From the NCBI RefSeq assembly GCF_002101785.1, contig NZ_LQPJ01000101.1:31897-95896 (forward strand): 64,000 nt of DNA. Reading direction: 5' to 3'. Shown one piece after another: positions 9,874 through 17,874 of this stretch. Numbering within the stretch: the first letter of the stretch is position 1; each line of letters opens with the position of its first letter. Both the position numbers and the translations under genes were made by a program. The notes under the pieces were generated by a model. That model had not been told where the DNA came from. It searched no databases and saw only the letters and a list, made by a program, of their open reading frames with translations. The DNA is from Mycobacterium palustre (GTDB lineage Bacteria > Actinomycetota > Actinomycetes > Mycobacteriales > Mycobacteriaceae).

Positions 9874-10512
9874 CTAGAAGGTGACCCCGGTTTCCTCCGG
9901 TAAGACCTGGAAGTCGGTGCTGGTCATCTCGCTGAGCCGGCCGTAGTAGATGCCCCTGGCGTCCGGGGCGACGATGCCCTGGTGGATGGGAACCGCGCGG
10001 GCCGGCGCCACGGCGCGCAGGTAATCGACGGCCTCGGCGATCTTCATCCACGGGGCGGCCGCCGGCGCGGCCAGCACGTCCACCGGCTCGTCGGGCACGA
10101 ACAGCGCGTCGCCGGGGTGCATCAGCCTGGCGGCGTGCCCACCGTCGCCGACGAGATACGAAATGTTCTCTATCACAGGGATTTCCGGGTGGATCACCGC
10201 GTGCCGGCCGCCGACGGCCCGAACGGTCACCTCACCGATTTGCAGCGAGTCGCCGACGTGCACCGCCCGGCACGGTTCACCCAATTGCTCGGCGGTCTGC
10301 GAATCGGCGTACAGCGCCGCGCCGGGGTTGCCTTCGAGCAGCGCCGGCAACCGCCCGACGTCGACGTGGTCGGGATGCTGGTGGGTGATTACGATGGCCG
10401 TCAGGCCGGTGATCCCCTCGAAGCCGTGCGCAAAGGTGCCGGGATCGAACAGCAGACGGGTGTTGTCGAACTCCGCCAGTAGGCACGAATGGCCGAAATG
10501 CGTCAGTTGCAT
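9874..10512 (-). CDS. MBL-fold metal-dependent hydrolase (Rv0786c-like)
   Basis: A 212-residue metallo-beta-lactamase-fold protein of the UlaG/YtnP-like group. The metal motif THQHPDHVD is at about residues 53-61, with further ligands suggested by GGRHAVIH, the HPGDALF segment and a late IHQG. It begins MQLTHFGHSCLL, the typical first strand of this branch, so the ATG at 10512 is preferred to longer starts. It is convergent with the flavoprotein gene (15 bases apart) and divergent from the secreted-protein gene (33 bases between the starts). The substrate is unknown. Confidence 0.87.
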   Translation of the reverse strand: MQLTHFGHSCLLAEFDNTRLLFDPGTFAHGFEGITGLTAIVITHQHPDHVDVGRLPALLEGNPGAALYADSQTAEQLGEPCRAVHVGDSLQIGEVTVRAVGGRHAVIHPEIPVIENISYLVGDGGHAARLMHPGDALFVPDEPVDVLAAPAAAPWMKIAEAVDYLRAVAPARAVPIHQGIVAPDARGIYYGRLSEMTSTDFQVLPEETGVTF

Positions 10513-10545
10513 GTCTACGATTGTGCCCCGACGGAGGTGATGCCG

Positions 10546-11217
10546 ATGCGGGTGAATCTGGCGACGATTCTGGTTGTAAGCGGCCTCGCGGTCGCTCTCG
10601 TCGTCACGGTGCCGGCCCACGCGGAGCCGGAAACCTGCCCGGCGGTGTGCGACCAGATCCCGAACACGGCGTGGATTCGGCCGCGTGCGGTGCCGCTGGA
10701 CTCGGCGTACAACTGGCCCGCCCTGGCGGGCGTGGCGGTGCAGACAACGGGGGCGGAAAGCCCCCGTTTTCGGTTCGAGGACGTGTGCGGGTCCGCGCCG
10801 GCGCAGGACGCCCGGAATTCGGCGGTCGCGGCCCGGGCGACGGTCACCCACCCGGACGGGCAGTGGCAGCTGCAGGCATTGATCCTGCATTGGCGCGGCG
10901 ACACGGCCCGCGGCGGCGCCATGGCGACGTCGGTGTTCGCCAACGCCGTCGCAGCGCTGCGCGCCTGCCAGCGCGGCGCGCCGGAGGAGTCGCCGTCGAT
11001 CACCACCGACGAACCGGTCCGGATGGCCGCGGTGATCAGCGGGCCCGTCGTCGTGCACACCTACCTGGTCGCGCACCCGGCGAGCAGCACGATCAGCGAG
11101 CTCACCCTGTGGGAATCGGGGCCGCCGCAGGTGCCCTGGCCGGTGCTGACGGACGACCCGGTGCTCAACGCCCTGGCCGCCCCGCTGTGCGACGCCTATA
11201 TCGCCTCGTGCCCGTGA
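10546..11217 (+). CDS. Secreted conserved hypothetical protein with Cys pairs (Rv0787-like)
   Basis: A 223-residue protein with a signal peptide (hydrophobic core ATILVVSGLAVALVVTV, AHA-type cleavage near residue 25) followed by a Cys-containing mature domain (CPAVC, DVCGS, RACQ, LCDAYIASC), consistent with disulfides outside the membrane. The Shine-Dalgarno GGAGG at 10533-10537 decides the start: it is 8 bases from the ATG at 10546 but only 2 from the ATG at 10540. It corresponds in position to Rv0787, just before purS. No domain of known function is recognised. Confidence 0.85.
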   Translation: MRVNLATILVVSGLAVALVVTVPAHAEPETCPAVCDQIPNTAWIRPRAVPLDSAYNWPALAGVAVQTTGAESPRFRFEDVCGSAPAQDARNSAVAARATVTHPDGQWQLQALILHWRGDTARGGAMATSVFANAVAALRACQRGAPEESPSITTDEPVRMAAVISGPVVVHTYLVAHPASSTISELTLWESGPPQVPWPVLTDDPVLNALAAPLCDAYIASCP

Positions 11218-11274
11218 CCGGCGCGCCGCCGGTAGAGTTGGGTGGCGAGCCCAAACCCTTCAGGAGGAGCGCCG

Positions 11275-11514
11275 GTGAGCCGGGTGGTCGTGCACGTGAT
11301 GCCTAAAGCGGAGATTTTGGACCCGCAGGGCCAGGCGATTGTCGGCGCGCTGGGCCGCCTGGGGCACCCGGGGATCTCGGATGTGCGCCAGGGCAAGCGT
11401 TTTGAGTTGGAGGTCGACGACACCGTCGACGACGCCACGCTGGCCGAGATCGCGGAGTCGTTGTTGGCGAACACCGTGATCGAGGACTGGACGATCAGCC
11501 GGGAGGCGCAGTGA
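11275..11514 (+). CDS. purS: Phosphoribosylformylglycinamidine synthase subunit PurS
   Basis: A 79-residue subunit that bridges PurQ and PurL in the FGAM synthase complex of purine synthesis. The sequence [19 protein letters not shown] and the later GKRFELEV are typical of PurS. The GTG at 11275 is fixed by AGGAGG at 11262-11267, seven bases upstream; the longer frame from 11242 adds residues upstream of this ribosome site. Its stop overlaps the purQ start by four bases, so the two are probably translationally coupled. Confidence 0.95.
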   Translation: MSRVVVHVMPKAEILDPQGQAIVGALGRLGHPGISDVRQGKRFELEVDDTVDDATLAEIAESLLANTVIEDWTISREAQ

Positions 11515-12185
11515 CCGCACGGATCGGCGTCATCACCTTTCCGGGCACGCTCGACGACGTCGATGCGGCCCGCGCGGCGCGGCGCATCGGCGCCGAGGCG
11601 GTCGCCCTGTGGCACGCCGACGCCGACCTCAAGGCGGTCGACGCCGTGGTGGTTCCCGGCGGCTTCTCCTACGGTGATTACCTGCGCGCCGGCGCCATCG
11701 CGCGGTTCGCCCCGGTGATGGCGGAGGTGGTCGCGGCCGCGGGGCGGGGCATGCCGGTGTTGGGGATTTGCAACGGTTTTCAGGTGCTCTGCGAGGCCGG
11801 CCTGCTGCCCGGCGCGCTGACCCGCAACGCGGGGTTGCATTTCGTCTGCCGCGACGTGTGGCTGCGGGTGACGTCGAACTCGACCGCCTGGACGTCGCGC
11901 TTCGAGCCCGACGCCGACCTGCTGGTGCCGCTGAAGTCCGGCGAGGGGCGCTACGTCGCTCCTGACAACGTGCTCGACGAGCTGGAGGGCGAGGGCCGGG
12001 TGGTGTTCCGCTATCACGACAACCCCAACGGCTCGCTGCGCGACATCGCCGGCATCAGCTCGGCCGACGGCCGCGTCGTGGGGTTGATGCCGCACCCCGA
12101 GCATGCCATCGAGGCGCTGACGGGCCCGTCCGACGACGGGCTGGGCCTGTTCTACTCGGCGCTGGACGCGGTGCTGGCCGTCTGA
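11511..12185 (+). CDS. purQ: Phosphoribosylformylglycinamidine synthase glutaminase subunit PurQ
   Basis: PurQ is the class I glutamine amidotransferase subunit that feeds ammonia to PurL for FGAR to FGAM conversion. The 224-residue protein has the nucleophilic Cys in [11 protein letters not shown] (near residue 87) and the His/Glu pair in MPHPEHAIE near the C-terminus. It starts with GTG at 11511, overlapping the purS stop. Its partner purL lies 16 kb downstream in the same orientation, so purL is expressed separately. Confidence 0.96.
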   Translation: MTARIGVITFPGTLDDVDAARAARRIGAEAVALWHADADLKAVDAVVVPGGFSYGDYLRAGAIARFAPVMAEVVAAAGRGMPVLGICNGFQVLCEAGLLPGALTRNAGLHFVCRDVWLRVTSNSTAWTSRFEPDADLLVPLKSGEGRYVAPDNVLDELEGEGRVVFRYHDNPNGSLRDIAGISSADGRVVGLMPHPEHAIEALTGPSDDGLGLFYSALDAVLAV

Positions 12186-12254
12186 GCGGAAACCACTGCC
12201 GCGCAATGTATTCGGTGAAGGCGGCGGTGAGCGCGCCGGTCGGCTCGTGCGATG

Positions 12255-12420
12255 CCGAGCTGGTCGACATAACTCCAGACGGCCTGCATCACCGCGCGCA
12301 CGTGGGCATCGACCTCGGCGACGTCGGCGTCGGCGCCGAACTGGTCGGTGATGTCGATTGGCTCGAGCACCTCGGTGACGACCTTGGCCGGCAGCGGCAG
12401 GATGTTGAGTCGGGCCGGTT
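12255..12420 (-). pseudogene. Relic of a lysophospholipid acyltransferase (PlsC-like) C-terminus
   Basis: Translation on the minus strand gives about 54 residues (LNILPLPAKVVTEVLEPIDI, then a QFGADADVAEVDAHVRAVMQ segment) that look like the end of mycobacterial PlsC-type acyltransferases: the core leading to a proline-rich strand, then an amphipathic helix. The acyltransferase HX4D motif and everything upstream are missing, and after this block the frame becomes non-protein-like. I read it as a leftover of a deleted gene. The remaining stretch 12186-12571 holds no other recognisable feature. Confidence 0.55.
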
Positions 12421-12571
12421 TTCGGTGCTTTGCCGGTCGTCGTCGCGCATGTGGTGCTGCTAGCCGCTGTGACGTCCGCCTCAAACCTCAGCGGTTGCCG
12501 CGGGGGAGAGCAACCCGGGGGTGATGCCGGAAACAGTCCTCGTCAGAGCGAGCCCCGGCCCGGCTGACGTG

Positions 12572-13042
12572 TCAGCCGGCGTCGCGCAGCAACGGCTGTG
12601 GCGCCGAGGGCAACTCGACGACCGGAGCCAACTGAGCGAAGAGTTCGATTGCGTCGGCGATGGCGCCGTCGACGAACGACGCGAAATCCTCGAAAGACAC
12701 GCCGTCCCTTATCCAGTGCGACCGGCGCGCGATCATGCCGATGCGCTGCGGATCGGTCGAGTTGTGCACGATCGCGACGACCTCGCGGTTCTGTGAGTTC
12801 CAGATGTCGGCGAAGTGCGTCAGCCACGGCCGGTCGGTGGCGGGAAAGAAGCAGGACGGCATCACGCGAACGATCAGCACGTCGCCGTGCGCGGGGCAGG
12901 CCTCGAGGTGGACGTGCAGCCGGCGCGGACGGGTGTTGGCGACGTAGAAGAATTCGCCGTCGTGCTGGCCGCGGAAATAGCGGCTGCCGCGCGTGCGCAG
13001 GTAGCGTTCGATCAGGTCGGCGCAAAGCGACTCACTCGTCAT
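12572..13042 (-). CDS. YbjN-like conserved hypothetical protein
   Basis: A 156-residue soluble protein with no signal peptide or membrane segment. The alternating pattern (an N-terminal helix DLIERYLRTRG, a beta sheet with FFYVANTRPRRLHVHLEA and DVLIVRVMP, then a helix with HFADIWNSQNRE) resembles YbjN/secretion-chaperone-like domains, which are thought to assist folding or stress survival. The family call is tentative and no catalytic motif is visible. The neighbours (an acyltransferase relic and a deazaflavin-type oxidoreductase gene) do not suggest a role. The 95 bases between it and the next gene hold nothing obvious. Confidence 0.6.
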   Translation of the reverse strand: MTSESLCADLIERYLRTRGSRYFRGQHDGEFFYVANTRPRRLHVHLEACPAHGDVLIVRVMPSCFFPATDRPWLTHFADIWNSQNREVVAIVHNSTDPQRIGMIARRSHWIRDGVSFEDFASFVDGAIADAIELFAQLAPVVELPSAPQPLLRDAG

Positions 13043-13137
13043 GAGGTCGATGGTGCGGCCGGCGGCTTTGCGGATGCTTGGAGCCGAGCGCGTCGCGAGC
13101 CAAGAAATCGGTGAGAATCAGCTGAGCGAGCGGCGCC

Positions 13138-13539
13138 TCACTTTCGATCCAGGTCGATCCGGATCGTCAGCAAGTCGGTGCCCAGCGCGCGCACCATCGC
13201 GCTGTTGAGGCGCGGCAGTTTGGCCAACCGGGCCCGTGGGTCGTCGTCAGGCAACAGCAACGCGGTCCCGGTGCGCCAGCGGCCGCGGATGCGAAGCCGA
13301 ACCATATTGTCGGCCTTGATGTTTCGAACGTAGTCGGAAGCCTCGCCGTGGTCGGACACCAGCCAGAACACGTCGCCGTCGAGGCGCCCGCCGATCGGGG
13401 TGCGTCGCGGCCGCCCGCTGACCCGGCCGGTCGTCTCGAGCAACACTTGCGTGGGCAGCCGGCGGGTCACCGGGTTGGCGATATGGCGGTGGAAGAAGCC
13501 GACGCGGCGACGCTTGCGGGTGGACGGGTGCGCGGTCAT
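13138..13539 (-). CDS. Deazaflavin (F420)-dependent nitroreductase-family protein (Ddn-like)
   Basis: A 133-residue protein of the FDOR-A/Ddn type. Typical features are LPTQVLLETTGRVSGRPRRT (strand-turn with the GRxSGxxRRTP motif that binds the cofactor phosphate), VFWLVSDHGE and VRLRIRGRW. Family members use reduced F420 to reduce quinones, nitro compounds or other acceptors. The ATG at 13539 (MTAHPSTRKRRR) is chosen; one at 13551 is also possible. A TetR gene is divergent with a 17-base palindrome between the two, so this gene is the likely repression target. Confidence 0.82.
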   Translation of the reverse strand: MTAHPSTRKRRRVGFFHRHIANPVTRRLPTQVLLETTGRVSGRPRRTPIGGRLDGDVFWLVSDHGEASDYVRNIKADNMVRLRIRGRWRTGTALLLPDDDPRARLAKLPRLNSAMVRALGTDLLTIRIDLDRK

Positions 13540-13554
13540 GCCCACCAGCATTGT

Positions 13555-13571
13555 CGAGACTAGCGGTCTCG
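13555..13571. promoter_or_regulatory. Perfect 6-5-6 palindrome, probable TetR operator
   Basis: CGAGAC (13555-13560), spacer TAGCG, GTCTCG (13566-13571). It lies between the divergent deazaflavin-type gene and the TetR gene, overlapping or just upstream of the former's start region. The size and symmetry fit a TetR-dimer site; binding is inferred. Confidence 0.55.
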
Positions 13572-13597
13572 TCAATGGGGACGCTAACCTTCAGGTT

Positions 13598-14194
13598 GTG
13601 ACGGCGACCCAGCGCAGGCCCCACACCGGAAGCCGGCGCAACGACGCGGCGCGCCGGGCGATCCTGGACGCGGCCGCCGAGCTGCTCGCCGCCGCCGACT
13701 CCCCGCCCATCACGGTGGGCGCCATCGCCGAACGGGCGGGCGTCGGCAAGCAGACGATCTACCGCTGGTGGCCGACGAAAAGCGAGGTGCTGCTCGACGC
13801 GATGATCGACCGCGCGCGGCGGGTCGCGCCGACCCCCGACAGCGGCGATCTGCACACCGACCTGCGGCAGTTTTTGCGCTCCACGTTCGCCGCCGCCCCC
13901 GAAAACCGCCGCCTGCTCCTGGGCGTGCTGCGCGAGGCCCTGGCCGACGGCGCCACCATGGAACGGCTGGCGGCGTTCACCGCCGCCCGGCGCCACGAGT
14001 TGGCCCACATCCTCGACCGGGCGCGGGCCCGCGGCCAGCTCCACGGACTCCGGCCCACCCAAGCGGCAGTCGACCAGGCGTTCGGATTACTCTGGTACCG
14101 AATGATTTTCGGCCACCAGCCGCTCGACTCGCGGGCCGCCGACGACCTGGCGACCGCGCTGACGACGCAGCTGCAGAACAGCCAGGAGGGATGA
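13598..14194 (+). CDS. TetR-family transcriptional regulator
   Basis: A 198-residue TetR protein with the helix-turn-helix ITVGAIAERAGVGKQTIYRWW at about residues 34-54 and a helical C-terminal domain of the type found beside YxaF-like regulators. The GTG at 13598 gives VTATQRRPHTGSRRND as N-terminus; the longer frame runs back through the divergent gene and is not used. It shares its stop with the start region of the downstream VOC gene, so the two are cotranscribed. The likely operator is the palindrome at 13555-13571. Confidence 0.9.
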   Translation: MTATQRRPHTGSRRNDAARRAILDAAAELLAAADSPPITVGAIAERAGVGKQTIYRWWPTKSEVLLDAMIDRARRVAPTPDSGDLHTDLRQFLRSTFAAAPENRRLLLGVLREALADGATMERLAAFTAARRHELAHILDRARARGQLHGLRPTQAAVDQAFGLLWYRMIFGHQPLDSRAADDLATALTTQLQNSQEG

Positions 14195-14196
14195 GG

Positions 14197-14595
14197 GTGC
14201 GATTCGCGGTGGAACGGATCGATCACGTCGTCCTGAATTGCAACGACGTCGAGGCCACCGCGTCGTGGTACGAGCGGGTTTTGGGCATGCGGCGCGACAC
14301 GTTCGGGCCCACGAACAGGATTGCGCTGCGCTTCGGGGATCAAAAGCTCAACCTGCGACCGGTCGGGGCGCTGGCCGGCGATCCGGAGTGGGTCACCGGT
14401 TCGGTGGAGGCGGCCGGTTCGGCGGACCTGTGCTTCGTCACCCGCAGCAGCCCCGACGACGTGCGCGCCCACCTGGCCCACTGCGGGGTGGAGATCCTCT
14501 CCGGTCCGGTGACCAAGACCGGCGCCTTGGGAGCGATGACGTCTCACTACTGTCGTGACATCGACGGCAATCTCGTCGAAATCGCCGTCTACTGA
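14197..14595 (+). CDS. VOC (glyoxalase/dioxygenase) superfamily protein
   Basis: A single-chain VOC protein of about 132 residues containing the usual paired beta-alpha-beta-beta-beta modules: RIDHVVLNCNDVEATASWYE at the start and HYCRDIDGNLVEIAVY at the end. Metal ligands are expected at the first His and final Glu. AGGAGG at 14184-14189 is 1 base from the ATG at 14191 but 7 from the GTG at 14197, so I prefer the GTG; with ATG the gene would overlap the TetR stop. It probably forms an operon with that TetR. The substrate is unknown. Confidence 0.82.
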   Translation: MRFAVERIDHVVLNCNDVEATASWYERVLGMRRDTFGPTNRIALRFGDQKLNLRPVGALAGDPEWVTGSVEAAGSADLCFVTRSSPDDVRAHLAHCGVEILSGPVTKTGALGAMTSHYCRDIDGNLVEIAVY

Positions 14596-14601
14596 ACGCC
14601 T

Positions 14602-15057
14602 TTAGAGCGGATACAGCGCCGGCAGGTTCACCACGATGGCCTCCTGGGTGCTGCGCGCGATGACCACCTCGGCCGGCGTGCTGGGATCGGGATTTTCCTC
14701 CCGGTGCGGCAGATACGGGGGGATGAAAACGTAATCGCCCGGCGCGGTGGAGATGCGCACCTCTTGGGTGCCGTCGTGAAAGACGAACTCCGGGTTGCCG
14801 CTTCGGACATAGATCGCGGTTTCCGATTCGCCGTGGTGATGGTTCGACGAGGCGGCTCCCGGCGCCGCGTGTGTCTCTCCCATCCACAGCTTCTCCGCCC
14901 CGACCGACGAGCCGCTCAGCGCGGCGAAACGCCGCAACCCCTCCGATTGCGCGGTGTCGGAGCTGATGTCGGACGCCTTGACGTGGTGCACGCGGTTGCG
15001 CCCGACTTCGGTCGCGGCGCGGTCGAAGTCGGGGTGAAATCCCTCTGATGTCGCCAT
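14602..15057 (-). CDS. Cupin-domain protein
   Basis: A 151-residue single-domain cupin. The conserved first motif is visible as SNHHHGESETAIYVRSG (about residues 76-92) with three histidines and a Glu as metal ligands, and the second as PGDYVFIPPYLPHREEN. Such proteins bind a metal and act as dioxygenases, isomerases or regulators; the substrate here is unknown. The ATG at 15057 is supported by an AGGAGA ribosome site. It follows the relic of a flavoprotein disulfide reductase by 14 bases in the same orientation. Confidence 0.82.
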   Translation of the reverse strand: MATSEGFHPDFDRAATEVGRNRVHHVKASDISSDTAQSEGLRRFAALSGSSVGAEKLWMGETHAAPGAASSNHHHGESETAIYVRSGNPEFVFHDGTQEVRISTAPGDYVFIPPYLPHREENPDPSTPAEVVIARSTQEAIVVNLPALYPL

Positions 15058-15071
15058 GGGTTCTCCTGTCG

Positions 15072-15649
15072 TCAATCGCCCCGCGGGGACGAATCCCGGT
15101 AGGCCTCCAGCAGTCGCAGCCACACCTCGCTGATCGCGAAAAGCACGGTACGGCGTGCCACAGCCGATCGATCGGCACCTGGCCGGCGACGGCGATGGTC
15201 GCCGAGTGCAGCACCTCGGTGACGCCGGGGCCGACCAGGGTCAGGCCGAGCAGGTGGCCCCGGTCGACGTCGACCACCATGCGCGCCCGGCCCGTGTACC
15301 CGTCGGCGTAGAGCTTAACTCCCATGACGACGTCGCCGATTTCCACGTCGACGGCCCGCACCCGGCACGTGTCGTCGACGTCGAGCCGGTCGGGCCTCCG
15401 CGACGCCGGGCAGGTCGGGGAGCATGGGCCGGCTTCCGGTGCAGACGACGACCGCGTGACGCGCGCCCAACGCCTGCCTCTCGCCGTCGGACGTGGTACG
15501 CACGCCCAGTAGGAGCATTCGCCGCCGACGAGTTCGCGCTCGACCACCGCGACGCTCAGCCCAGCCGCCCGGGTGCGCTCGGCGGCGTTTTGTCCGACCG
15601 GCCCGGCGCCGAGCACCGCGACGTCGTATTCGCCTTCTTCTGCTGTCAC
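15072..15649 (-). pseudogene. Remnant of a pyridine-nucleotide disulfide oxidoreductase (Rv0794c-like), several deletions
   Basis: The intact family protein has about 500 residues. Here the first part encodes a good FAD-binding N-terminus (VAVLGAGPVGQNAA, then VVERELVGGECSYWACVP with the redox Cys pair). A second piece in another frame gives VVVCTGSRPMLPDLPGVAEA, and a third in the original frame gives the C-terminal dimer domain from DDTCRVRAVD to LWHAVPCF. Between these the rest of the FAD domain and all of the NAD domain are missing. A one-base loss near 15142 shifts the last part; restoring it gives AISEVWLRLLEAYRDSSPRG. It cannot make an active reductase. Confidence 0.85.
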
Positions 15650-15732
15650 CGTTGACGATCCTTGCGGCCGCGGCCCTCATTGTCCATGCGAGAGTCGGCC
15701 TGACAGGGCGACATCTGGCGTTGTCCTCGAAC

Positions 15733-16425
15733 TCATCCCCTTAGCTCGATGAGGCGCTCGGCCAGCTGGCGGAGGTCACTCACGACGAGGTCGGGTTGCG
15801 GGAGTCCGTCGACGGGCAGCGGCGGATTGCCCGGCCGAGTGACCAGCGCACCGCTGAAGCCGACGTTTTGGGCGCCGACGGTGTCCCAGACGTGCGCTGC
15901 CACCATCATGCAGTCGGCGGGAGCTACCCCGAGCGTCTGGCACGCGTAGCGATACACCGCCGGGGCCGGCTTAAACGCGCGGCAGGCATCGACGCTCAAT
16001 CGATGCTCGAAAAGCCCGGCCAATCCCGCGCTTTCCAGCGCCGTCGCTCCGTCGGGGTTGGGCGGCGAATTGGTCAGGGTGACGAGGCGAAAGCCGTTGT
16101 CGCGCAGTGCGGCTAGCCCTTCGGGCGCGTCGGGGTGCGGCGGCATCGTCAGGAAGGCCGCCTTGAGGCGGCGCAGGTCTTCGTCGCCGATGCCCACGTG
16201 ATGGATGTCACCCAACATGCGCAGCACACCCTGGGCCAGGGCCGAGAAATTCACATAGCTTTCCGCCAGGGTGGCCGTCATCGAGTACATGACGAGCTGG
16301 GCGAACCACTCGCGAAGCACCCGCTCGTCACCGAACCACTCGCCGAAAAGCGGTGCCAGGGAATCGATGTCGAGCAGCGTTTCGTTGACGTCGAAAACGA
16401 CTACGGGTGGCGCGGCCGTCGGCAT
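15733..16425 (-). CDS. HAD-superfamily hydrolase, haloacid dehalogenase type II
   Basis: A 230-residue HAD hydrolase. Motif I is VVVFDVNETLLD (residues 8-19, nucleophile Asp), motif II is LVTLTNSP (Ser/Thr-Asn), the motif III Lys is in ACRAFKPAPAVYRYA, and motif IV is degenerate around MMVAAHVWDTVGAQ. The motif I pattern DxNETLLD is characteristic of L-2-haloacid dehalogenases, but substrate predictions in this group are unreliable. It lies 33 bases after the VOC gene in the same orientation and may share its transcript. Confidence 0.85.
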   Translation of the reverse strand: MPTAAPPVVVFDVNETLLDIDSLAPLFGEWFGDERVLREWFAQLVMYSMTATLAESYVNFSALAQGVLRMLGDIHHVGIGDEDLRRLKAAFLTMPPHPDAPEGLAALRDNGFRLVTLTNSPPNPDGATALESAGLAGLFEHRLSVDACRAFKPAPAVYRYACQTLGVAPADCMMVAAHVWDTVGAQNVGFSGALVTRPGNPPLPVDGLPQPDLVVSDLRQLAERLIELRG

Positions 16426-16427
16426 GG

Positions 16428-16545
16428 TTATCGCTCGACCTTCTTCAGCGTGGGCACGTCAGGGCGCAGGTACACGATCAGGCACAGGCAGATCAGCGCC
16501 ATCCCGGCGACCGGCCACCAGAGCGCGGCGACGGCCGCCGTGGTT
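16428..16545 (-). pseudogene. C-terminal fragment of a membrane transporter
   Basis: In a frame different from the overlapping VOC gene, the minus strand encodes one hydrophobic helix (WWPVAGMALICLCLIVYLRP) followed by a short basic tail (DVPTLKKVER) and a stop at 16428. This looks like the last helix of a multi-spanning transporter. The rest of the gene is absent, and the homology begins just where the upstream VOC gene loses its own. I interpret it as a deletion junction between the two genes. The transporter family is uncertain. Confidence 0.5.
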
Positions 16546-16941
16546 GGAGTTGCCGTCGGGGTCGCGTAGGTCCGCGAAACTGGCGTAATCGCCGCGGCCG
16601 GGATCGGGGCCCGGCAAAAATCCACCGCGCCAGCCCCCTTCGGCGTCCTTGTGGCGGATGTCGCCGACGGCCACCCCCCGTTCGATCAGCTCAGCGCGGT
16701 AGCGCCCGATGTCGGGAACAACCAGGTACAGGCCCCGCACCGATCCCGGGGGCGCTTCGGTCAGGCCGACGCCGAACTGAATCGAAGTCGCCGAACCCCC
16801 GGGAGTCAGCTGGATGACGCGGAATTCGGGCGTCGGTGCGTAGTCGACGTCGAGGTTGAAGCCGACCTGGTCGCGGTAGAAGCGCAGAGACGAGTCGGGA
16901 TCTGTGACGGGAAGGATCACGACCTCCAACAGCGTCTTCAT
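16459..16941 (-). CDS. VOC-superfamily protein with an aberrant C-terminus
   Basis: This 160-residue protein begins as a normal glyoxalase-type VOC protein (MKTLLEVVILPVTDPDSSLR) and keeps both modules up to FADLRDPDGN at about residues 124-133. Family members continue with a short hydrophobic strand and a ligand Glu; here the next residues are SNHGGRRRALVAGRRDG, an Arg-rich tail read out of frame through a transporter fragment. The last strand and its metal ligand are probably lost, so activity is doubtful. The start overlaps the stop of the upstream DUF427 gene by four bases, indicating an operon. Confidence 0.65.
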   Translation of the reverse strand: MKTLLEVVILPVTDPDSSLRFYRDQVGFNLDVDYAPTPEFRVIQLTPGGSATSIQFGVGLTEAPPGSVRGLYLVVPDIGRYRAELIERGVAVGDIRHKDAEGGWRGGFLPGPDPGRGDYASFADLRDPDGNSNHGGRRRALVAGRRDGADLPVPDRVPAP

Positions 16942-17819
16942 CGGATCGCTCCCAGGGGTGTTTTCCGGAGCACCTCGTCGGTGTCGAGCCCTCGGTCGAC
17001 GCCGTGCGGGATCACGGTCTGGCCGGGCTCGAGGTATAGCTTCGTGCCGTCGAGGTATACGTCGATCTTGTCCGGTTCGAAGGACACCAGATTGGTTACC
17101 CGGCCCACCTCGGGCCAGGCGTTGAGGTAGGACCACGCGGCGCGCTTGTGGCTGCCGACATCGTAATACGAGCAAATCCCCTTGTATGGGCAAAAGGTCT
17201 GTAGCTCAACGAGTTTGAGCGCGGATGCATCGATGTTCTCGCGGGGCACATACCAACGGGGCGCAAATCCCGATTCGTAGAGCGCCAATGGGTGCTTGGT
17301 ATCGGCGATCACGCGCTCACCGTCCCGAACCACCAGATGTCGTGAGGTAGAGCGGATGTCGATGCGGTGGTAGGCGTCGGCTGCGTGCCCGACGATGCGC
17401 TCGTTCTCTTCGTAGAAGGCGTCCATGGCGCGCCAAGCGAACGCCAATCGGCCCTCCAGCGCGGCAGCGTGGGGTGGCAGGGCGGTGTGCTGCCAGGCGC
17501 TGTGGTTCGCTTCTCGCCCCGCGACTTTGGCGGCGAACCACGCGGTGTCGCCGAGGTCAGGGTGCTGGGTGACCCGCCCTTCTGGCGTCAGGATTCCTTC
17601 TTCGATGTCGTCGCGGGGGAAGTAGGCGACGGGATAGCGGCCCGGCTCGTGAAGCAGGATCACGTCCTCGCTGTCGGCGATCCATCGGTCCGCGAAGCAC
17701 ACCCGCATGCGCCGTCGCAGCGGCTCGGCGTACAGCAGTCGCGGCGGCAGCGGCTGCTCTGTGAGGAAGTGCCCCACCGATCCGGTCGCCAGTGGGCCTT
17801 GTTGCCAGGCTAGCCCCAT
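16938..17819 (-). CDS. Tandem DUF427-domain protein
   Basis: A 293-residue cytoplasmic protein with two DUF427 (beta-tent) units. The first covers about residues 32-110 (MRVCFADRWIADSEDVILLHE) and the second about 155-270 (LVVRDGERVIADTKHPLALY, then TFCPYKGICSYYDV and a DVYLDGTKL strand). The biochemical role of DUF427 is unknown. The ATG at 17819 has a clear GGGGAGGA ribosome site 8 bases upstream; the 13-residue upstream extension has none. It is the first gene of an operon with the VOC gene and perhaps the HAD gene. Confidence 0.82.
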   Translation of the reverse strand: MGLAWQQGPLATGSVGHFLTEQPLPPRLLYAEPLRRRMRVCFADRWIADSEDVILLHEPGRYPVAYFPRDDIEEGILTPEGRVTQHPDLGDTAWFAAKVAGREANHSAWQHTALPPHAAALEGRLAFAWRAMDAFYEENERIVGHAADAYHRIDIRSTSRHLVVRDGERVIADTKHPLALYESGFAPRWYVPRENIDASALKLVELQTFCPYKGICSYYDVGSHKRAAWSYLNAWPEVGRVTNLVSFEPDKIDVYLDGTKLYLEPGQTVIPHGVDRGLDTDEVLRKTPLGAIR

Positions 17820-17874
17820 CTCGGTGTCCTCCCCTTTAGCGGATTTGTTCGTACACAAAGCTTTTGAGTGGATG

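Noticed and set aside
14438..15649. 403-residue minus-strand open frame
   Set aside because: It only joins the reductase relic to antisense of the cupin and VOC genes; the later part is not protein-like.
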